64,000 nt of DNA from Spirochaetaceae bacterium (GCA_002730875.1 PCBI01000002.1:131358-195357); one strand, 5' to 3'; positions 1-9,730 are shown, counted from the first letter of the stretch. A program made the numbers and translations. Notes: generated from the sequence alone by a model not told the origin.

Positions 1-2306
1 CAGGCATTCAAGCCGTCGAGCTCCGGCATCTGTAGGTCCATGAGTATGAGATCATAGTCGCGGTCGGCGGTTTTTTTCAGGGCTTCTTTTCCATTCCAGG
101 CTGTATCCAGTTCGTAGGGACCCCTGGAAAGTAGCTTCAGCACCAGCATCTGGTTGTCTTTGTTGTCCTCTACAATGAGGATGCGCGCTTTTCCGGGCTC
201 GTCATTCACTGGTTCAGCATCGATGGCTTCTGTATCCTCGGGAGCGGTGGCTGAAGGCAGTTGCACGGTAAAGAAAAAGTGACTCCCTTCTCCCGGATGA
301 CTGATGACTCGCAGGGATGAACCCATGAGCTCCACTATCTTTTTACAGATATTGAGACCAAGGCCGCTACCTCCCTTCTTCTGTTTTATGGTGGACTCGG
401 TCTGATAGAATGCATCGAATATTTGACCCATGTCTTCTTTCGATATTCCCGGACCTGTATCTCGGACTCCTATGCGCACTACTTCCAGAGTGGGCGGGGA
501 ATCCTCGCTTCCCGTTAAAGGATGACTGGCCAGAGGATCCGCTTGAATGACTACTTCGCCGGCGCGGGTGAACTTGATACTATTGCCCACCAGGTTTAGA
601 AGCACCTGTTGAATTCTAAAAGCGTCCCCCATTACTACCAGAGCCGGGTCGAGCCGGGATTCCACTCGTAGCAGCAGGCCTTTCTGCCGGGCCACGGGCG
701 CCATAATGTCTCTTACCCGGTCAAACACCGACTGCGGACTAAACGGGCTGCTATCCAGGGTCATCTTGCCGGATTCTATCCTGGAAACATCCAGGATATT
801 GTTCACTACATCCAGAAGGGCCCGGGAACTTTTCTGCAACACCGCCAGATACTCTTTCTGGTCTTCGCTTAGATTGGTCTCCGAGAGAAGTTCGGCCATG
901 CCCGCCAGCGAATACATCGGTGTGCGAAGCTCATGACTCATGTTCGCAAGAAACACGGACTTGGCTCGCGAAGCCGCCTGAGCGGATTCCTTGGCCTGGA
1001 CAAGTTCCTTCTCCAGCTGCTTTCGTGCAGTAACATCATGTACGATCGAATAGAGATACATTTTCCCGCGAAAGTGTAGAGGACCGGAATACACCTCCAC
1101 ATCGCGAATCTCTCCATTCTTTAGCTGATGTTTGAATTCGAAGTGACTCTGCCCCAGCGTGCGAGCCCGCTCCATGGCTGCCAGAATCTCTTCCTTGGTG
1201 GCGGTGTTTATATCGAAGACGGATTTGTTGAGCAACTCTTCTTTGTCGTAGCCATAGTATTGAATGGCCGCTTCGTTTGCATCCACGATGCGAGCGGTGC
1301 CTGGCTCCAAAAGCAACTGTACCGCGCGGTTCTTACGAAAAACCTGAGCCTGCCGGCTCCGGGACATGCGAAATGCCCGCGCCATCTTTCGCGCCAGGTC
1401 CACAGCTCGCGTGCGAGTTCTGCCCTGGACATAGAATAGCAATCCCAGCAGAAACGAAAGCATCAACCCGCCCACCAGAAAGAACGATCTAAACAAGCCC
1501 TGGTCCGCTCCCGAGTATAGTCTGAAGAACTCTTCGCTGGCCTGGATGGAATAGCGAAAATACGGGCCATGGAAAAGAATGCCCTGGCCTTGCTCCTTCG
1601 CGGGAGGCGATATGGGGCTCCAAACCGGCAGCGAGGCGCTCTGCGGTCGGTTCAGAGCTTCTTGTTCCGGGGATGGCAAGAATATTTCTACGGCAAGGCC
1701 CGTGGGGTACTCCGCTCGCATCTCATGAAACAAACGATCACCGTCCAACCGTATGGCCGCGACCAGAAAGCCCCGTTCCCGAATCAGTCGGAAGAGCTGG
1801 AACTGATGACCGCTGCCGTTCTCTTTTATCAATACCGGGTCCGGAAACACTTCCGGGGATATCTCTTCCTGTTGAACCAACCGTTTGCGCGCTTTCGTTC
1901 CTTCGGCCAGCCAGCCCGGATTGCCGGTTTTGCTGTAGTAGGGACGGAAGGCGCCCTGCGGAGAGATGGTTCCAACGGCGAAATCCAGAATTACCGGATC
2001 TCTGTCCGCTCCCATTGTGCGAAGAAAGGCTTTCCAGTCTGCTGGCGTTACCTGGTCCGAGGCCTCGAACAGGGATCGCAGGGCCAGAAGTTCGCTTCCG
2101 TAAAAGTCGATCCTTTTCTGAATCTGTCGGGATATGTCTGTAGCGGCTTCCTGTAATTCCTTCTGACGTTTGGCTTCCTCCAGACCCTTGAACCGAAACC
2201 AGACGAGGAGGTGCAACAACGCCAATCCGGCGGCCAATACGTAGGGTAGAAGTCGGACGATTCGCGCAGGAAGAATTCTACGAAGTGGTCTGGAGGAGAT
2301 CTTCAT
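1..2306 (-). CDS. CHASE-PAS hybrid sensor histidine kinase with receiver domain (3' end outside window)
   Basis: Membrane sensor kinase that should autophosphorylate and pass phosphate to its own receiver domain. Reading from the ATG at 2306: an N-terminal membrane segment (about residues 15-30), an extracytoplasmic CHASE-like domain (contains FYGSELLALRSLFEAS), a second membrane segment near residue 270, a PAS domain, a HisKA box (MSHELRTP, phospho-acceptor His about 458), an HATPase domain with DTGPGI and GSGLGL, then a receiver (LILMDLQMPELDG, Asp about 757). The frame is still open at base 1, so the gene continues past the window. Its start overlaps the end of the acyltransferase gene by 29 bp, so the two are probably co-transcribed. 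The ligand of the CHASE domain is unknown. Confidence 0.93.
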   Translation of the reverse strand, partial: MKISSRPLRRILPARIVRLLPYVLAAGLALLHLLVWFRFKGLEEAKRQKELQEAATDISRQIQKRIDFYGSELLALRSLFEASDQVTPADWKAFLRTMGADRDPVILDFAVGTISPQGAFRPYYSKTGNPGWLAEGTKARKRLVQQEEISPEVFPDPVLIKENGSGHQFQLFRLIRERGFLVAAIRLDGDRLFHEMRAEYPTGLAVEIFLPSPEQEALNRPQSASLPVWSPISPPAKEQGQGILFHGPYFRYSIQASEEFFRLYSGADQGLFRSFFLVGGLMLSFLLGLLFYVQGRTRTRAVDLARKMARAFRMSRSRQAQVFRKNRAVQLLLEPGTARIVDANEAAIQYYGYDKEELLNKSVFDINTATKEEILAAMERARTLGQSHFEFKHQLKNGEIRDVEVYSGPLHFRGKMYLYSIVHDVTARKQLEKELVQAKESAQAASRAKSVFLANMSHELRTPMYSLAGMAELLSETNLSEDQKEYLAVLQKSSRALLDVVNNILDVSRIESGKMTLDSSPFSPQSVFDRVRDIMAPVARQKGLLLRVESRLDPALVVMGDAFRIQQVLLNLVGNSIKFTRAGEVVIQADPLASHPLTGSEDSPPTLEVVRIGVRDTGPGISKEDMGQIFDAFYQTESTIKQKKGGSGLGLNICKKIVELMGSSLRVISHPGEGSHFFFTVQLPSATAPEDTEAIDAEPVNDEPGKARILIVEDNKDNQMLVLKLLSRGPYELDTAWNGKEALKKTADRDYDLILMDLQMPELDGLNA

Positions 2307-3018
2307 TTGCGGTCAATAGCCCTTCTTGCATCTGAATGCTCAGCATCGAGTTGCGGATCTTCTGTTGGATATGCTGCAGCGCTTCCTTTTCTTTCATTTC
2401 TTTGAATTCTTCGGGCTGCAGTCCGGGACCAAACACTACCTTCACTTTCTTGTAATTCGCCCTTTGCGGTATGGCGGATACCTCTTCCGGTAGGCCCATT
2501 AGCTGCCTTAGCTGTTGCGGCACTGGCATTGCTTCAATTTCTTCTTCTATGGGTATGATGCTAAACGGAACAACGGGCACCCTGGCACGATAGGCAAAAA
2601 TGGCAAATCCTGAATGGAAAGAGACCATGGGCGCAGAAAAATCATTCTGTACCATGTAGTCGTGGCCTTCTGGAAAGATGCCCAGGATTTCGCCGGACCG
2701 TAAGACGCTCATTAGCTTTTTGATGGAGGACACGGAAACATTACCGCTAATGTCCATGGGGATTACGCCGGTTTCGCGGATCAGGTTCTTGAAAATAGGA
2801 ATGCGTTGGGTGTACTCCGCAGCGATCCAGGAAATATAGCGAGGTACCACCGAGGCCACGATAAACGGATCCATATCGGATCTGTGATTGCCCACCAGAA
2901 TGGTTCCTCCGCTATCCGGGATATGCTGTAACCCTTTCTTTTCGATGGACACCATCAGATTCAGAAAAGGCTTCACAATCATCTTGATGTTCTGGAATAC
3001 CTGTTTCTGATCCGCCAT
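2278..3018 (-). CDS. PlsC-like 1-acyl-glycerol-3-phosphate acyltransferase family protein
   Basis: Predicted membrane-associated acyltransferase of phospholipid synthesis, transferring an acyl chain to lysophosphatidate or a related acceptor. The HX4D catalytic motif is visible as NHRSDMD and the acceptor-binding block as FPEGHDY. I chose the ATG at 3018 (246 aa, a normal family length, with AGGA a dozen bases upstream). A longer frame opens at 3153, but it would overlap the divergent exported protein, and its extra 45 residues do not look like the family. The gene runs into the histidine kinase with a 29-bp overlap. Exact substrate is not determinable; several paralogues of this family usually occur per genome. 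Confidence 0.85.
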   Translation of the reverse strand: MADQKQVFQNIKMIVKPFLNLMVSIEKKGLQHIPDSGGTILVGNHRSDMDPFIVASVVPRYISWIAAEYTQRIPIFKNLIRETGVIPMDISGNVSVSSIKKLMSVLRSGEILGIFPEGHDYMVQNDFSAPMVSFHSGFAIFAYRARVPVVPFSIIPIEEEIEAMPVPQQLRQLMGLPEEVSAIPQRANYKKVKVVFGPGLQPEEFKEMKEKEALQHIQQKIRNSMLSIQMQEGLLTANEDLLQTTS

Positions 3019-3085
3019 GAACTTTACGATCTTCTTTCCTGAGTCGCAGTCAAGCAGTTCCGCCAAAAACCGAAAAAAGAGTAAT

Positions 3086-4144
3086 ATGATTGGCCGTTGC
3101 CTAGATGGAATGCCCGGATGGGTAGTTTCGTTCTTTTTGCTCTGCACCAGCACAACTCTGTTCGCCGAAGAACCGTTGGATCCGGCGCTTCGCCGTCCCT
3201 GGGTGCAGGCGGAACAGAATCGAATGCTGGATTGGTTGTCCGGATTACAGAAAAAAAGAGGGGCAGTGCAGGGGCACTGGTGGTTGCAAGATCGAAAGAA
3301 TCGTTCATTCGAACTGAGCGTTGGAGATATCGAATTCTATCCGCTGGAGGCCTACTCCTTTCCAGTGCCCTCCAGCGAAGAGGCTCCTCTGCATATGGCC
3401 GAAGCCCTGGCGCTGTATGAGGACGGTTATCCGGAAGAGGCTGCCCGCATCTGGAAAAGCTTTCTGGCGCTTCGCGCGCTTCCGGACCGCCCTGCCTATC
3501 AGACGAAAGCCAGCGTCCAGGCCGCGAACAACCTCCAGACCAAATCGGATTTCACGGGGCCGGTGGTTCTCTATCTAAGTGAATCTGACAGAACTCTGGT
3601 TTCCCATCCCGAGCACGGTTTTCGTTTCTCGGTGGCTTCCGAATATGCGGCCGCCTATTTCCGACTGAAAAACGGCGGAGTTCCCAGGGATCAGCTTCCG
3701 GGCCAGGAGAATACCGTGGCGTTGCGTCGCTCCACCATGGGAGCCGAATACCGCAAAGAGGTTACAATTCTTGTGTCGTCGGACTCATTCCGCAGAGAGC
3801 TCTCGGCTAATGCTTGCAAGGCTGTATGGAGGGAGCGACTGGGAATCAGCCCGGCCCGGCAAAATACGCCGGCTTTCGCCGAGGAAATCCTTTCTTCCTC
3901 GGACTCTGAGATCCTGGTCTCGAGAGCCCATCCCCGGGGCGGATGGCTGGAGCTCTACCGAGCCAATGGTACCCTATGCTTGCATATTCAAATCATTGTA
4001 GGTCTGTTCAGTCCCCTGGAAAGATCCATGGAAAATGCTCTTGAACTGGAAGGGGCAGAATTCAAAGATCCCCTGGAGTCTTTGGATCTAGCGGAAGCCT
4101 TGAGAATCCTGGATGACATTCGCCCCGAATTGGTCGGCCCGTAA
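3086..4144 (+). CDS. exported protein of unknown function
   Basis: A 352-residue protein that I do not recognise. The start at 3086 gives a cleavable signal peptide: short N-region, hydrophobic core VVSFFLLCTSTTLFA, likely cut after LFA before EEP. A start at 3110 (MPGWVV) would also work, whereas the open frame reaching back to 3017 would add a charged segment in front of the signal. Around residues 90-115 there is a short helical, TPR-like stretch (ALALYEDGYPEEAARIWKSF). The stop codon overlaps the start of the SpoIIE phosphatase gene by one base (TAATG), so the two are translationally coupled and probably function together. The mature protein should be periplasmic. Confidence 0.75.
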   Translation: MIGRCLDGMPGWVVSFFLLCTSTTLFAEEPLDPALRRPWVQAEQNRMLDWLSGLQKKRGAVQGHWWLQDRKNRSFELSVGDIEFYPLEAYSFPVPSSEEAPLHMAEALALYEDGYPEEAARIWKSFLALRALPDRPAYQTKASVQAANNLQTKSDFTGPVVLYLSESDRTLVSHPEHGFRFSVASEYAAAYFRLKNGGVPRDQLPGQENTVALRRSTMGAEYRKEVTILVSSDSFRRELSANACKAVWRERLGISPARQNTPAFAEEILSSSDSEILVSRAHPRGGWLELYRANGTLCLHIQIIVGLFSPLERSMENALELEGAEFKDPLESLDLAEALRILDDIRPELVGP

Positions 4145-5529
4145 TGAAAGGATTTGATTTACAACGTATCTTTGGTCGGTACCTGGACGCTTTTCTTCCG
4201 GAAGGCCATCCCATCCTTGAGGATCTGGCAGCCAGGCGAAAGCTGAGGATCATCATGGGCGTTGGCGCCGTCGTGGTTTTGATCTTCGCGACTCGAATAC
4301 CGGTAATCTACGGCCACACTCCGCTCGTGGCCCACGTAGTGGCCGTTATGGTTTCCGTTTTTGTGCTGGCTCTGGGTTTCATTATCTGGAACCGGGCCCG
4401 CTACTATCTGGAAATCGGATTCTTCATGGTCCTGATGGCCACCGGCGTCATAATCTTCAACTCCTATCATATTGGTACCTATCCGCCGGTTAATCTTCCT
4501 TACGCGGTTGTGATGGTCATACTGCTGCACTTCTTGTATGGCCGTTGGATTGCGCTTCTTGTTCTGGTGATTCAGTGGGTGGTGCATTTTCCTTTTGTTT
4601 TCGAAGATGAGATTGGCGGATTATACAGTCCGGATCGCGCCGAGTCTGTGCCTTTCTGGCGCATCCGTCATTATGTGAACGTGCTGGTGGCCGGAATCAT
4701 CGTCTGGCTTATAAGCGAAGCCTACGATCGATTTCGCAATGAATCGGAATCCAAACTACAACGGCTCCAGGCAATGCATCAGCAGGAGCTGGATTTCGCG
4801 CGAACCTTGCAGCAGGAACTCCTTCCCTCCGATAATGGAGTCGGTCCGTATCGATACCTGGGAATGATGCGACCCGCTGTTCAGGTAGGCGGGGATTACT
4901 TTGACGTGATACCAACCCGAAAGTACACCTGGTTTGCGGTGGGGGATGTTACCGGTCATGGGGTGCAGGCTGGCTTGCTGGCGATGCAGGTTCGCAGCCT
5001 GCTGCAATACTGTTTGAACGTTCAGGGAATGGACCGGCCGGCCAGCGTGCTCATCCAGATCAACAACTCCTTCTTTGACAGTATCATGCGATTGTACCAG
5101 AAGTCCTTTATGACCTTTGTGCTTCTTCGGATGGACAACCGGGGTAACGTTCTATATGCGGGCAGTCATCTTCGCATCATTGTATACAGAAAAAAAACGG
5201 GTAAACTGGAATCTTACAGCACCCAGGGGTTCTGGCTCGGAGTGAATCGACTGGAACAGAATCGGGAACGAAACCTGGAAAGCCAGTTCAAGCTGGAGAC
5301 CGGCGATCTGGTTATTCTTTATACAGACGGCTTCACCGAAGCGGAGAACAAAGAAGGAAGGCATTTTGGGCTGGAAGGGCTGTTCAGGGCTATTGAAGTG
5401 GGCCTAAAGAGCAACGAAGAGAATCTGGAAGCGCTCCAGGCTGCGGTGCTCAAGGAATTTCGCGCATTTACCGGCGACAGGGAGCCCACGGATGATCTGA
5501 CTTTGTTGACCATTCGTCGCAGCGGCTAA
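4144..5529 (+). CDS. membrane-anchored SpoIIE/PP2C-type serine phosphatase
   Basis: A 461-residue phosphatase. The N-terminal half (about residues 35-190) has five or six hydrophobic segments; a short coiled linker ([20 protein letters not shown]) follows, then a SpoIIE domain from about residue 222 to the end. The metal-binding acidic motifs are present: [26 protein letters not shown] and PTDDLTLL. Family members dephosphorylate anti-sigma-factor antagonists (RsbU, SpoIIE); no partner-switching antagonist or anti-sigma gene is seen nearby, so the target is unknown. It is coupled to the exported protein upstream, which may be its sensory partner. fumC starts 22 bases after its stop. Confidence 0.88.
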   Translation: MKGFDLQRIFGRYLDAFLPEGHPILEDLAARRKLRIIMGVGAVVVLIFATRIPVIYGHTPLVAHVVAVMVSVFVLALGFIIWNRARYYLEIGFFMVLMATGVIIFNSYHIGTYPPVNLPYAVVMVILLHFLYGRWIALLVLVIQWVVHFPFVFEDEIGGLYSPDRAESVPFWRIRHYVNVLVAGIIVWLISEAYDRFRNESESKLQRLQAMHQQELDFARTLQQELLPSDNGVGPYRYLGMMRPAVQVGGDYFDVIPTRKYTWFAVGDVTGHGVQAGLLAMQVRSLLQYCLNVQGMDRPASVLIQINNSFFDSIMRLYQKSFMTFVLLRMDNRGNVLYAGSHLRIIVYRKKTGKLESYSTQGFWLGVNRLEQNRERNLESQFKLETGDLVILYTDGFTEAENKEGRHFGLEGLFRAIEVGLKSNEENLEALQAAVLKEFRAFTGDREPTDDLTLLTIRRSG

Positions 5530-5551
5530 TTCCTGCCCCCAGGAGGAAAGA

Positions 5552-6952
5552 ATGAGCGTTCGTATTGAAAAAGATACCATGGGAGAAATTGAGGTTCCGT
5601 CGGATCGGTACTGGGGAGCTCAAACGCAAAGGTCTCTTACAAACTTTAAAATTGGACAGGATCGATTTCCCAGGGAAATGATTCGAGCACTGGGTATTCT
5701 AAAGAAGTCGGCGGCCCTGGCGAACCAGTCCTTGAAGAATCTGCCCGATAACATTGCAGAACTAATAATAAAAGCGGCGGATGAAGTGATCGAAGGCAAG
5801 CTGGATGACCACTTTCCTCTGGTTGTCTGGCAGACCGGTAGCGGCACCCAGACCAACATGAACTCCAATGAAGTGATCTCCAACCGTGCCATTGAAATCG
5901 CGGGCGGGGAGATGGGTTCCAAAGACCCGGTGCATCCGAACGATCATGTGAACCGGGCCCAGAGCTCAAACGACACATTCCCCACCGCCATGCACATAGC
6001 CATCGCGGAGCAAACGGTTCATCATCTGCAGCCCCGTCTAAAGACGCTGCGGGATACCCTGGATAAAAAATCCCGGGAATTCGAAAATGTAATCAAGATC
6101 GGAAGAACCCATTTAATGGATGCAACTCCCCTGACCTTGGGGCAAGAATTCTCGGCATATGTGACCATGCTGGATCATGATATGGAAAGAATCGATCATG
6201 CGCTGGGAGGCATCTTTGAACTGGCCCTCGGCGGAACCGCAGTGGGTACCGGACTGAACACATTAAAGGGATTCGCGGAGAAAGCCGCGAAAGAGATTGC
6301 TCAAATGACTGGATTGCCTTTTGTTACGGCGCCCAACAAGTTTGAAGCGCTAAGCTCCCATGGGGCGATTCTGGAATTGCACGGCGCGTTGAAGACACTG
6401 GCGGCGGACTTGATGAAGATCGCCAACGACATTCGATGGATGGCCAGCGGGCCCCGTTCCGGTCTTGCCGAAATTCGCATCCCGGAAAACGAGCCTGGTA
6501 GTTCCATTATGCCCGGCAAGGTGAATCCCACTCAAAGCGAAGCGATGACAATGGTATGCGCCCAGGTGCTCGGAAACGATGTGGCCATGAATGTGGGCGG
6601 CGCCTCCGGAAATTTTGAGCTGAATGTATTCAAGCCGGTTATCGTCTTTAATGCGCTGAACTCCATTCGATTGCTGGGCGATGCAGCGCTGAGTTTCAAT
6701 GATAACTGTGCCGTGGGTATTGAGCCCTGGCAGGAAAACATTGATAAGCACTTGAACAACTCGCTAATGCTTGTCACTGCTTTGAATCCGCATATAGGTT
6801 ATGATAATGCTGCGAAAATTGCGAAAAATGCCCACAAGAAAGGAACCAGCCTGAAGGAGTCGGCCATAGAGCTGGGAATTCTGAATGAAAAGCAATTTGA
6901 TGAAATGGTAAGACCGGAGCAAATGATCGGTCCTTCCGATCCGGTGAGCTGA
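5552..6952 (+). CDS. fumC: class II fumarate hydratase
   Basis: Fumarase C, 466 aa, interconverting fumarate and malate in the TCA cycle in the cytoplasm; iron-independent. The superfamily signature [16 protein letters not shown] is at about residues 317-332, and the typical family opening ([21 protein letters not shown]) is intact. Full family length. A strong ribosome binding site (CAGGAGGAAAG) precedes the ATG. The gene lies 22 bp behind the phosphatase gene and is followed by a perfect 15-bp hairpin terminator. Confidence 0.97.
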   Translation: MSVRIEKDTMGEIEVPSDRYWGAQTQRSLTNFKIGQDRFPREMIRALGILKKSAALANQSLKNLPDNIAELIIKAADEVIEGKLDDHFPLVVWQTGSGTQTNMNSNEVISNRAIEIAGGEMGSKDPVHPNDHVNRAQSSNDTFPTAMHIAIAEQTVHHLQPRLKTLRDTLDKKSREFENVIKIGRTHLMDATPLTLGQEFSAYVTMLDHDMERIDHALGGIFELALGGTAVGTGLNTLKGFAEKAAKEIAQMTGLPFVTAPNKFEALSSHGAILELHGALKTLAADLMKIANDIRWMASGPRSGLAEIRIPENEPGSSIMPGKVNPTQSEAMTMVCAQVLGNDVAMNVGGASGNFELNVFKPVIVFNALNSIRLLGDAALSFNDNCAVGIEPWQENIDKHLNNSLMLVTALNPHIGYDNAAKIAKNAHKKGTSLKESAIELGILNEKQFDEMVRPEQMIGPSDPVS

Positions 6953-6987
6953 TATTAACCGGGCTGCTATGCAGCGTATGTTATTGC

Positions 6988-7025
6988 AAAAGCCCGTAAC
7001 TCTTCTGAGTTACGGGCTTTTCTTA
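6988..7025 (+). terminator. rho-independent terminator after fumC
   Basis: Perfect 15-bp inverted repeat: arms at 6988-7002 and 7007-7021, four-base loop TTCT, with the U-tract formed by the end of the right arm. It should end transcription from fumC and, as the arm ends in A-runs on the other side, can also work for transcripts coming from the right. Confidence 0.9.
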
Positions 7026-7138
7026 TCTGCTCACCTGACGGAGTCCAATTCCGTTGCAATAGCCAGGCAGAGCCCGTCTCGGAGAACTCAAATTGCAAAC
7101 CGAATTGCATTCAAATTGCTTTCCTCTACGACGGTGGG

Positions 7139-7702
7139 CTAGCGCCTCGTACTGGCGCTGAGTTTGGCGGCTCGCACTCTGAAAGCCTTTACCCATTCCT
7201 GGACAGTATTTCCTCGAACGTCTGTTCGACCGTAGATTTCGTTCAGCAAGGGCTGCAGAGTCCGTCGCATCAGGGACTCCACGGGCGCGATCTCGGAAGA
7301 ATCCTCCGGCCCAAAGTGGACCAGCATTACATCAAAGTTCTCCATCACTCGCAGAGCGCCTTTGATGTATTCGTCCCGATTCTTTGGTTTGCCAAAACCG
7401 TCCTTCTTCTGGATGGAATAGAGCAGAGTGGCCTGTCGTCCCGAATCCTGAAATTTGAACTGTTCGGGGAGCTTCTCAACAAAGGAGCTGCCCACGCACT
7501 TGCCCACGTAATAAAGATCCCCTTTGGGACCAAATAGTAGATACAGACCCTGTCCATTTCCATTTCCATGCTGGATTTCGGTCAAAATATCATAGATTTT
7601 AATATCCTTTAATCTGGCTTTTTTGGTCTCCCGTAGTATTCGGGCCAAATCTACCATTTTAGTCTTTCGGACTACATCGTATGTTAGTGAGAACTTGAGC
7701 AT
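7139..7702 (-). CDS. putative divergent GIY-YIG-like protein
   Basis: A 187-residue protein without a family I can name with certainty. Residues in the middle read GLYLLFGPKGDLYYVGKCVG, which fits the paired GIY and YIG strands of the GIY-YIG nuclease fold (here GLY and YVG), and near the C-terminus a Glu (APVESLMRR) and Asn (QPLLNEIYGR) are spaced like the catalytic Glu and terminal Asn of that fold. The usual catalytic Arg is not obvious. The start is the ATG at 7702, with GAGGT seven bases upstream; a TTG lies directly before it. The gene stands alone, divergent from the Cys-rich lipoprotein. It could be an active endonuclease, a non-catalytic relative, or a coincidental match. Confidence 0.6.
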   Translation of the reverse strand: MLKFSLTYDVVRKTKMVDLARILRETKKARLKDIKIYDILTEIQHGNGNGQGLYLLFGPKGDLYYVGKCVGSSFVEKLPEQFKFQDSGRQATLLYSIQKKDGFGKPKNRDEYIKGALRVMENFDVMLVHFGPEDSSEIAPVESLMRRTLQPLLNEIYGRTDVRGNTVQEWVKAFRVRAAKLSASTRR

Positions 7703-7874
7703 CAAGGACCTCGATTTGAATTTTTAAGCGGTGATTCTTCTGTTTGTGTGTTACACCGACGCCTTTTACAAAATCGCTAAATATGACGAAAAAGTAAAGC
7801 CGCAAAGCGAGCATATGCGCCGTTAAACGGCAAAGAAAGGTTGATTTTTTTCGATCTGCAGCCCCTCTGGGCCC

Positions 7875-8150
7875 ATGAAATCAAAAAGCAAGCTACTTAT
7901 GGGGGCAGCGTTAGGCGGAATGCTTATGGCTGCATCGTGCGGCGGTTCCGATTCTGCCGATACCCCGCTACAGACCGATCTCGGGGAATGCCATGGAGTA
8001 AACTCCTGCAAAGGGCAGAGCGCCTGCCACACCAAAGAAACAAGCTGCGCCGGGCAGAATTCCTGCAAAGGGAAGGGCTGGCTGCAGATGACCAAAGAAG
8101 AGTGCGCCGAAAAAGGCGGCGACTGGCAAGAAATGACCATGCAAATGTAA
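7875..8150 (+). CDS. small Cys-rich lipoprotein resembling BufA2-type bufferins
   Basis: A 91-residue protein with a lipoprotein signal (hydrophobic segment ending LMAASC, lipidated Cys22). The mature part has six further cysteines (39, 45, 51, 58, 64, 77) and two copies of a CxGxNSCKG unit (CHGVNSCKG and CAGQNSCKG), then KEECAEKGG near the end. This pattern resembles the BufA2 group of bufferins, small periplasmic copper-binding peptides whose cysteines are modified by MNIO (DUF692) enzymes with a BufC partner. No DUF692 or BufC gene lies in this window, and family members normally carry a plain Sec signal rather than a lipobox. Role as a metal-binding envelope lipoprotein is inferred. Confidence 0.75.
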   Translation: MKSKSKLLMGAALGGMLMAASCGGSDSADTPLQTDLGECHGVNSCKGQSACHTKETSCAGQNSCKGKGWLQMTKEECAEKGGDWQEMTMQM

Positions 8151-8157
8151 CGATCGG

Positions 8158-8192
8158 ATCCCGGGAATTCTCCCGGGATTTCCATTTTCTTT
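8158..8192 (+). terminator. rho-independent terminator after the Cys-rich lipoprotein
   Basis: Perfect 9-bp stem ATCCCGGGA / TCCCGGGAT (8158-8166 and 8171-8179) with loop ATTC, starting eight bases after the stop codon and followed by a T-rich stretch (TTCCATTTTCTTT). Confidence 0.75.
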
Positions 8193-8829
8193 GGGATCAC
8201 TCGGGCCTGGCCATTTCTGTCAAAACTCGGGCTTTGCCCCGTCCGGAACGCCAGTGGATTTCTCCAGGCCACATAGCTTATGCGAACCTCACGATACGGC
8301 TGTTTCGTGCCTTCCCGGCGCTTGTGCAGGTGCCGCACGCGCTTAAACCGGAACCTGCCACTCTCCCCCGGCTATCTCATCGGAGCTGCTTCCTGGAAAA
8401 CCTGGCCGGGGATCGAATGCCCTGGACTACCTGACATAATTTAATTTTCTGCAGAGTTACCTGTAAATGGAGCGACGGAACCATTGCGAGTTTGTAGATC
8501 GGAGCTGTCCATTCATCGAGTTTCCATGCATCGCCTCCGGGACGGTTTCTGAGATTGTCCGGTATATCAATAGGCCGGAAAATCAATCATTGGAGAGTTT
8601 ACCTGTTAAAATAATTGGGCCTGAATGGCAACCAGGGGCCCTGATGGCGCAAATGAGCATGCTTCCATGACGTTACAGCGCTTATTTTCCTGGTTCACGA
8701 CATAAATGGCGGAATGCATCTACCGCTTTTGTGGGGTTTTTTCCTTGACACTATGGTCGAAAATAAGCCTCCTAAAGGCATCCAGTTGCGCGTACGCGTC
8801 TTATTTGCTTGCCGGTTAGTAAAGCCAAA
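8193..8829. other. intergenic stretch without a convincing gene
   Basis: About 640 bases between the lipoprotein terminator and the betaine-operon promoter. The open frames here are short, lack ribosome binding sites and do not resemble proteins. No tRNA, hairpin array or repeat was recognised. A long upstream region could carry osmotic-stress control sites for the betaine operon, but I see no defined motif. Confidence 0.5.
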
Positions 8830-8857
8830 TTGAGCCCATAGCGGTTCGTGTGATAAT
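8830..8857 (+). promoter_or_regulatory. predicted sigma-70-like promoter of the betaine synthesis operon
   Basis: TTGAGC at 8830-8835, a 16-base spacer, and GATAAT at 8852-8857 preceded by TGT, which makes an extended -10 element. The start of transcription would fall near 8864, leaving a leader of about 35 bases with GAGGTG (8887-8892) as the ribosome binding site seven bases before the ATG. Confidence 0.5.
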
Positions 8858-8899
8858 AGGAATCCTCACATTGAGGGTTAACAGTCGAGGTGTATATAT

Positions 8900-9730
8900 A
8901 TGAGTTCAAAGGATACAGTTGCAGAAGCAAAAACGCAGGATTTTGGAAAGGATCCCACATCGGTCCGCGATACGGATCATTATGTTGAAGAATATGTAGG
9001 CGGCTTCGTCGACAAATGGGATGATTTGATTGATTGGGATGCTCGCGCCAAGAGCGAAGGCGATTTTTTCATTCGTGCGCTCAAAGAGCGAGGATGTAAG
9101 AAAGTGTTGGATGTGGCCACAGGGACCGGTTTTCATTCGATTCGCCTGATTGAGGAAGGCTTTGAAGTCTTTAGCGCGGACGGTAGTCCGGTTATGTTGG
9201 CGAAAGCCTTCGAAAATGCGCGAAAGCGAGGCCATGTACTTCGCACAATACATGCGGATTGGCGCTGGCTAAACCGGGATGTGCACGGAAAGTACGACGC
9301 AATCATTTGTCTCGGAAACTCGTTTACGCACTTATTTGAAGAGCGAGATCGTCGCAAAACTCTGGCTGAATTCTACGCGGCCTTGCGGCATGATGGGGTC
9401 CTGATTCTTGATCAGCGAAACTACGATACCATTCTAGATCGCGGATTTTCCTCGAAGCACACTTACTACTATGCAGGCGAAGACGTAGAGGCGGTGCCCG
9501 AGCACGTAGACGAAGGTCTTGCCCGCTTTCGGTACACATTTCCGGACAAATCAGTGTTTCATCTAAACATGTTTCCCCTTCGTAAGTCCTACGTGCACAA
9601 ACTTATGGAAGAAGTGGGGTTCCAGAAGGTGGAAACCTTCGGCGATTTTAAAGAAACCTACCATGAAGACGAGCCGGACTTCTGGATTCACGTAGCCGAA
9701 AAGAGCTACGATATCGGAGGTAATCAATGA
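8900..9730 (+). CDS. bsmA: glycine/sarcosine N-methyltransferase (betaine synthesis)
   Basis: SAM-dependent enzyme converting glycine to sarcosine and sarcosine to dimethylglycine, the first two steps of betaine synthesis from glycine. 276 aa. The class I methyltransferase motif I is KVLDVATGTGFHS (about residues 67-79), followed by the family's typical DGSPVMLAKAFENARKR, the Trp-rich DWRWLN stretch and an LDQRNYD motif. The N-terminal DTDHYVEEYVGGFVDKWD is characteristic of GSMT. Cytoplasmic. The stop overlaps the start of the next methyltransferase (ATGA), so the pair is translationally coupled. Such operons occur in halotolerant cyanobacteria, gammaproteobacteria and actinomycetes. Confidence 0.93.
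   Translation: MSSKDTVAEAKTQDFGKDPTSVRDTDHYVEEYVGGFVDKWDDLIDWDARAKSEGDFFIRALKERGCKKVLDVATGTGFHSIRLIEEGFEVFSADGSPVMLAKAFENARKRGHVLRTIHADWRWLNRDVHGKYDAIICLGNSFTHLFEERDRRKTLAEFYAALRHDGVLILDQRNYDTILDRGFSSKHTYYYAGEDVEAVPEHVDEGLARFRYTFPDKSVFHLNMFPLRKSYVHKLMEEVGFQKVETFGDFKETYHEDEPDFWIHVAEKSYDIGGNQ

Noticed and set aside
1569-2156. 195-codon open frame on the plus strand
   Set aside because: It lies entirely inside the CHASE-domain region of the minus-strand histidine kinase, which has clear domain structure; the plus-strand protein shows no family features.
8467-8670. Short frame between the bufferin-like gene and the betaine operon, checked as a possible MNIO fragment or partner
   Set aside because: Only 67 codons, no metal-binding or DUF692 motifs, no ribosome binding site.
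8743-8785. TTGACA at about 8744 as a promoter of the betaine operon
   Set aside because: No acceptable -10 element at a normal spacing; the TTGAGC/GATAAT pair nearer the gene is better.
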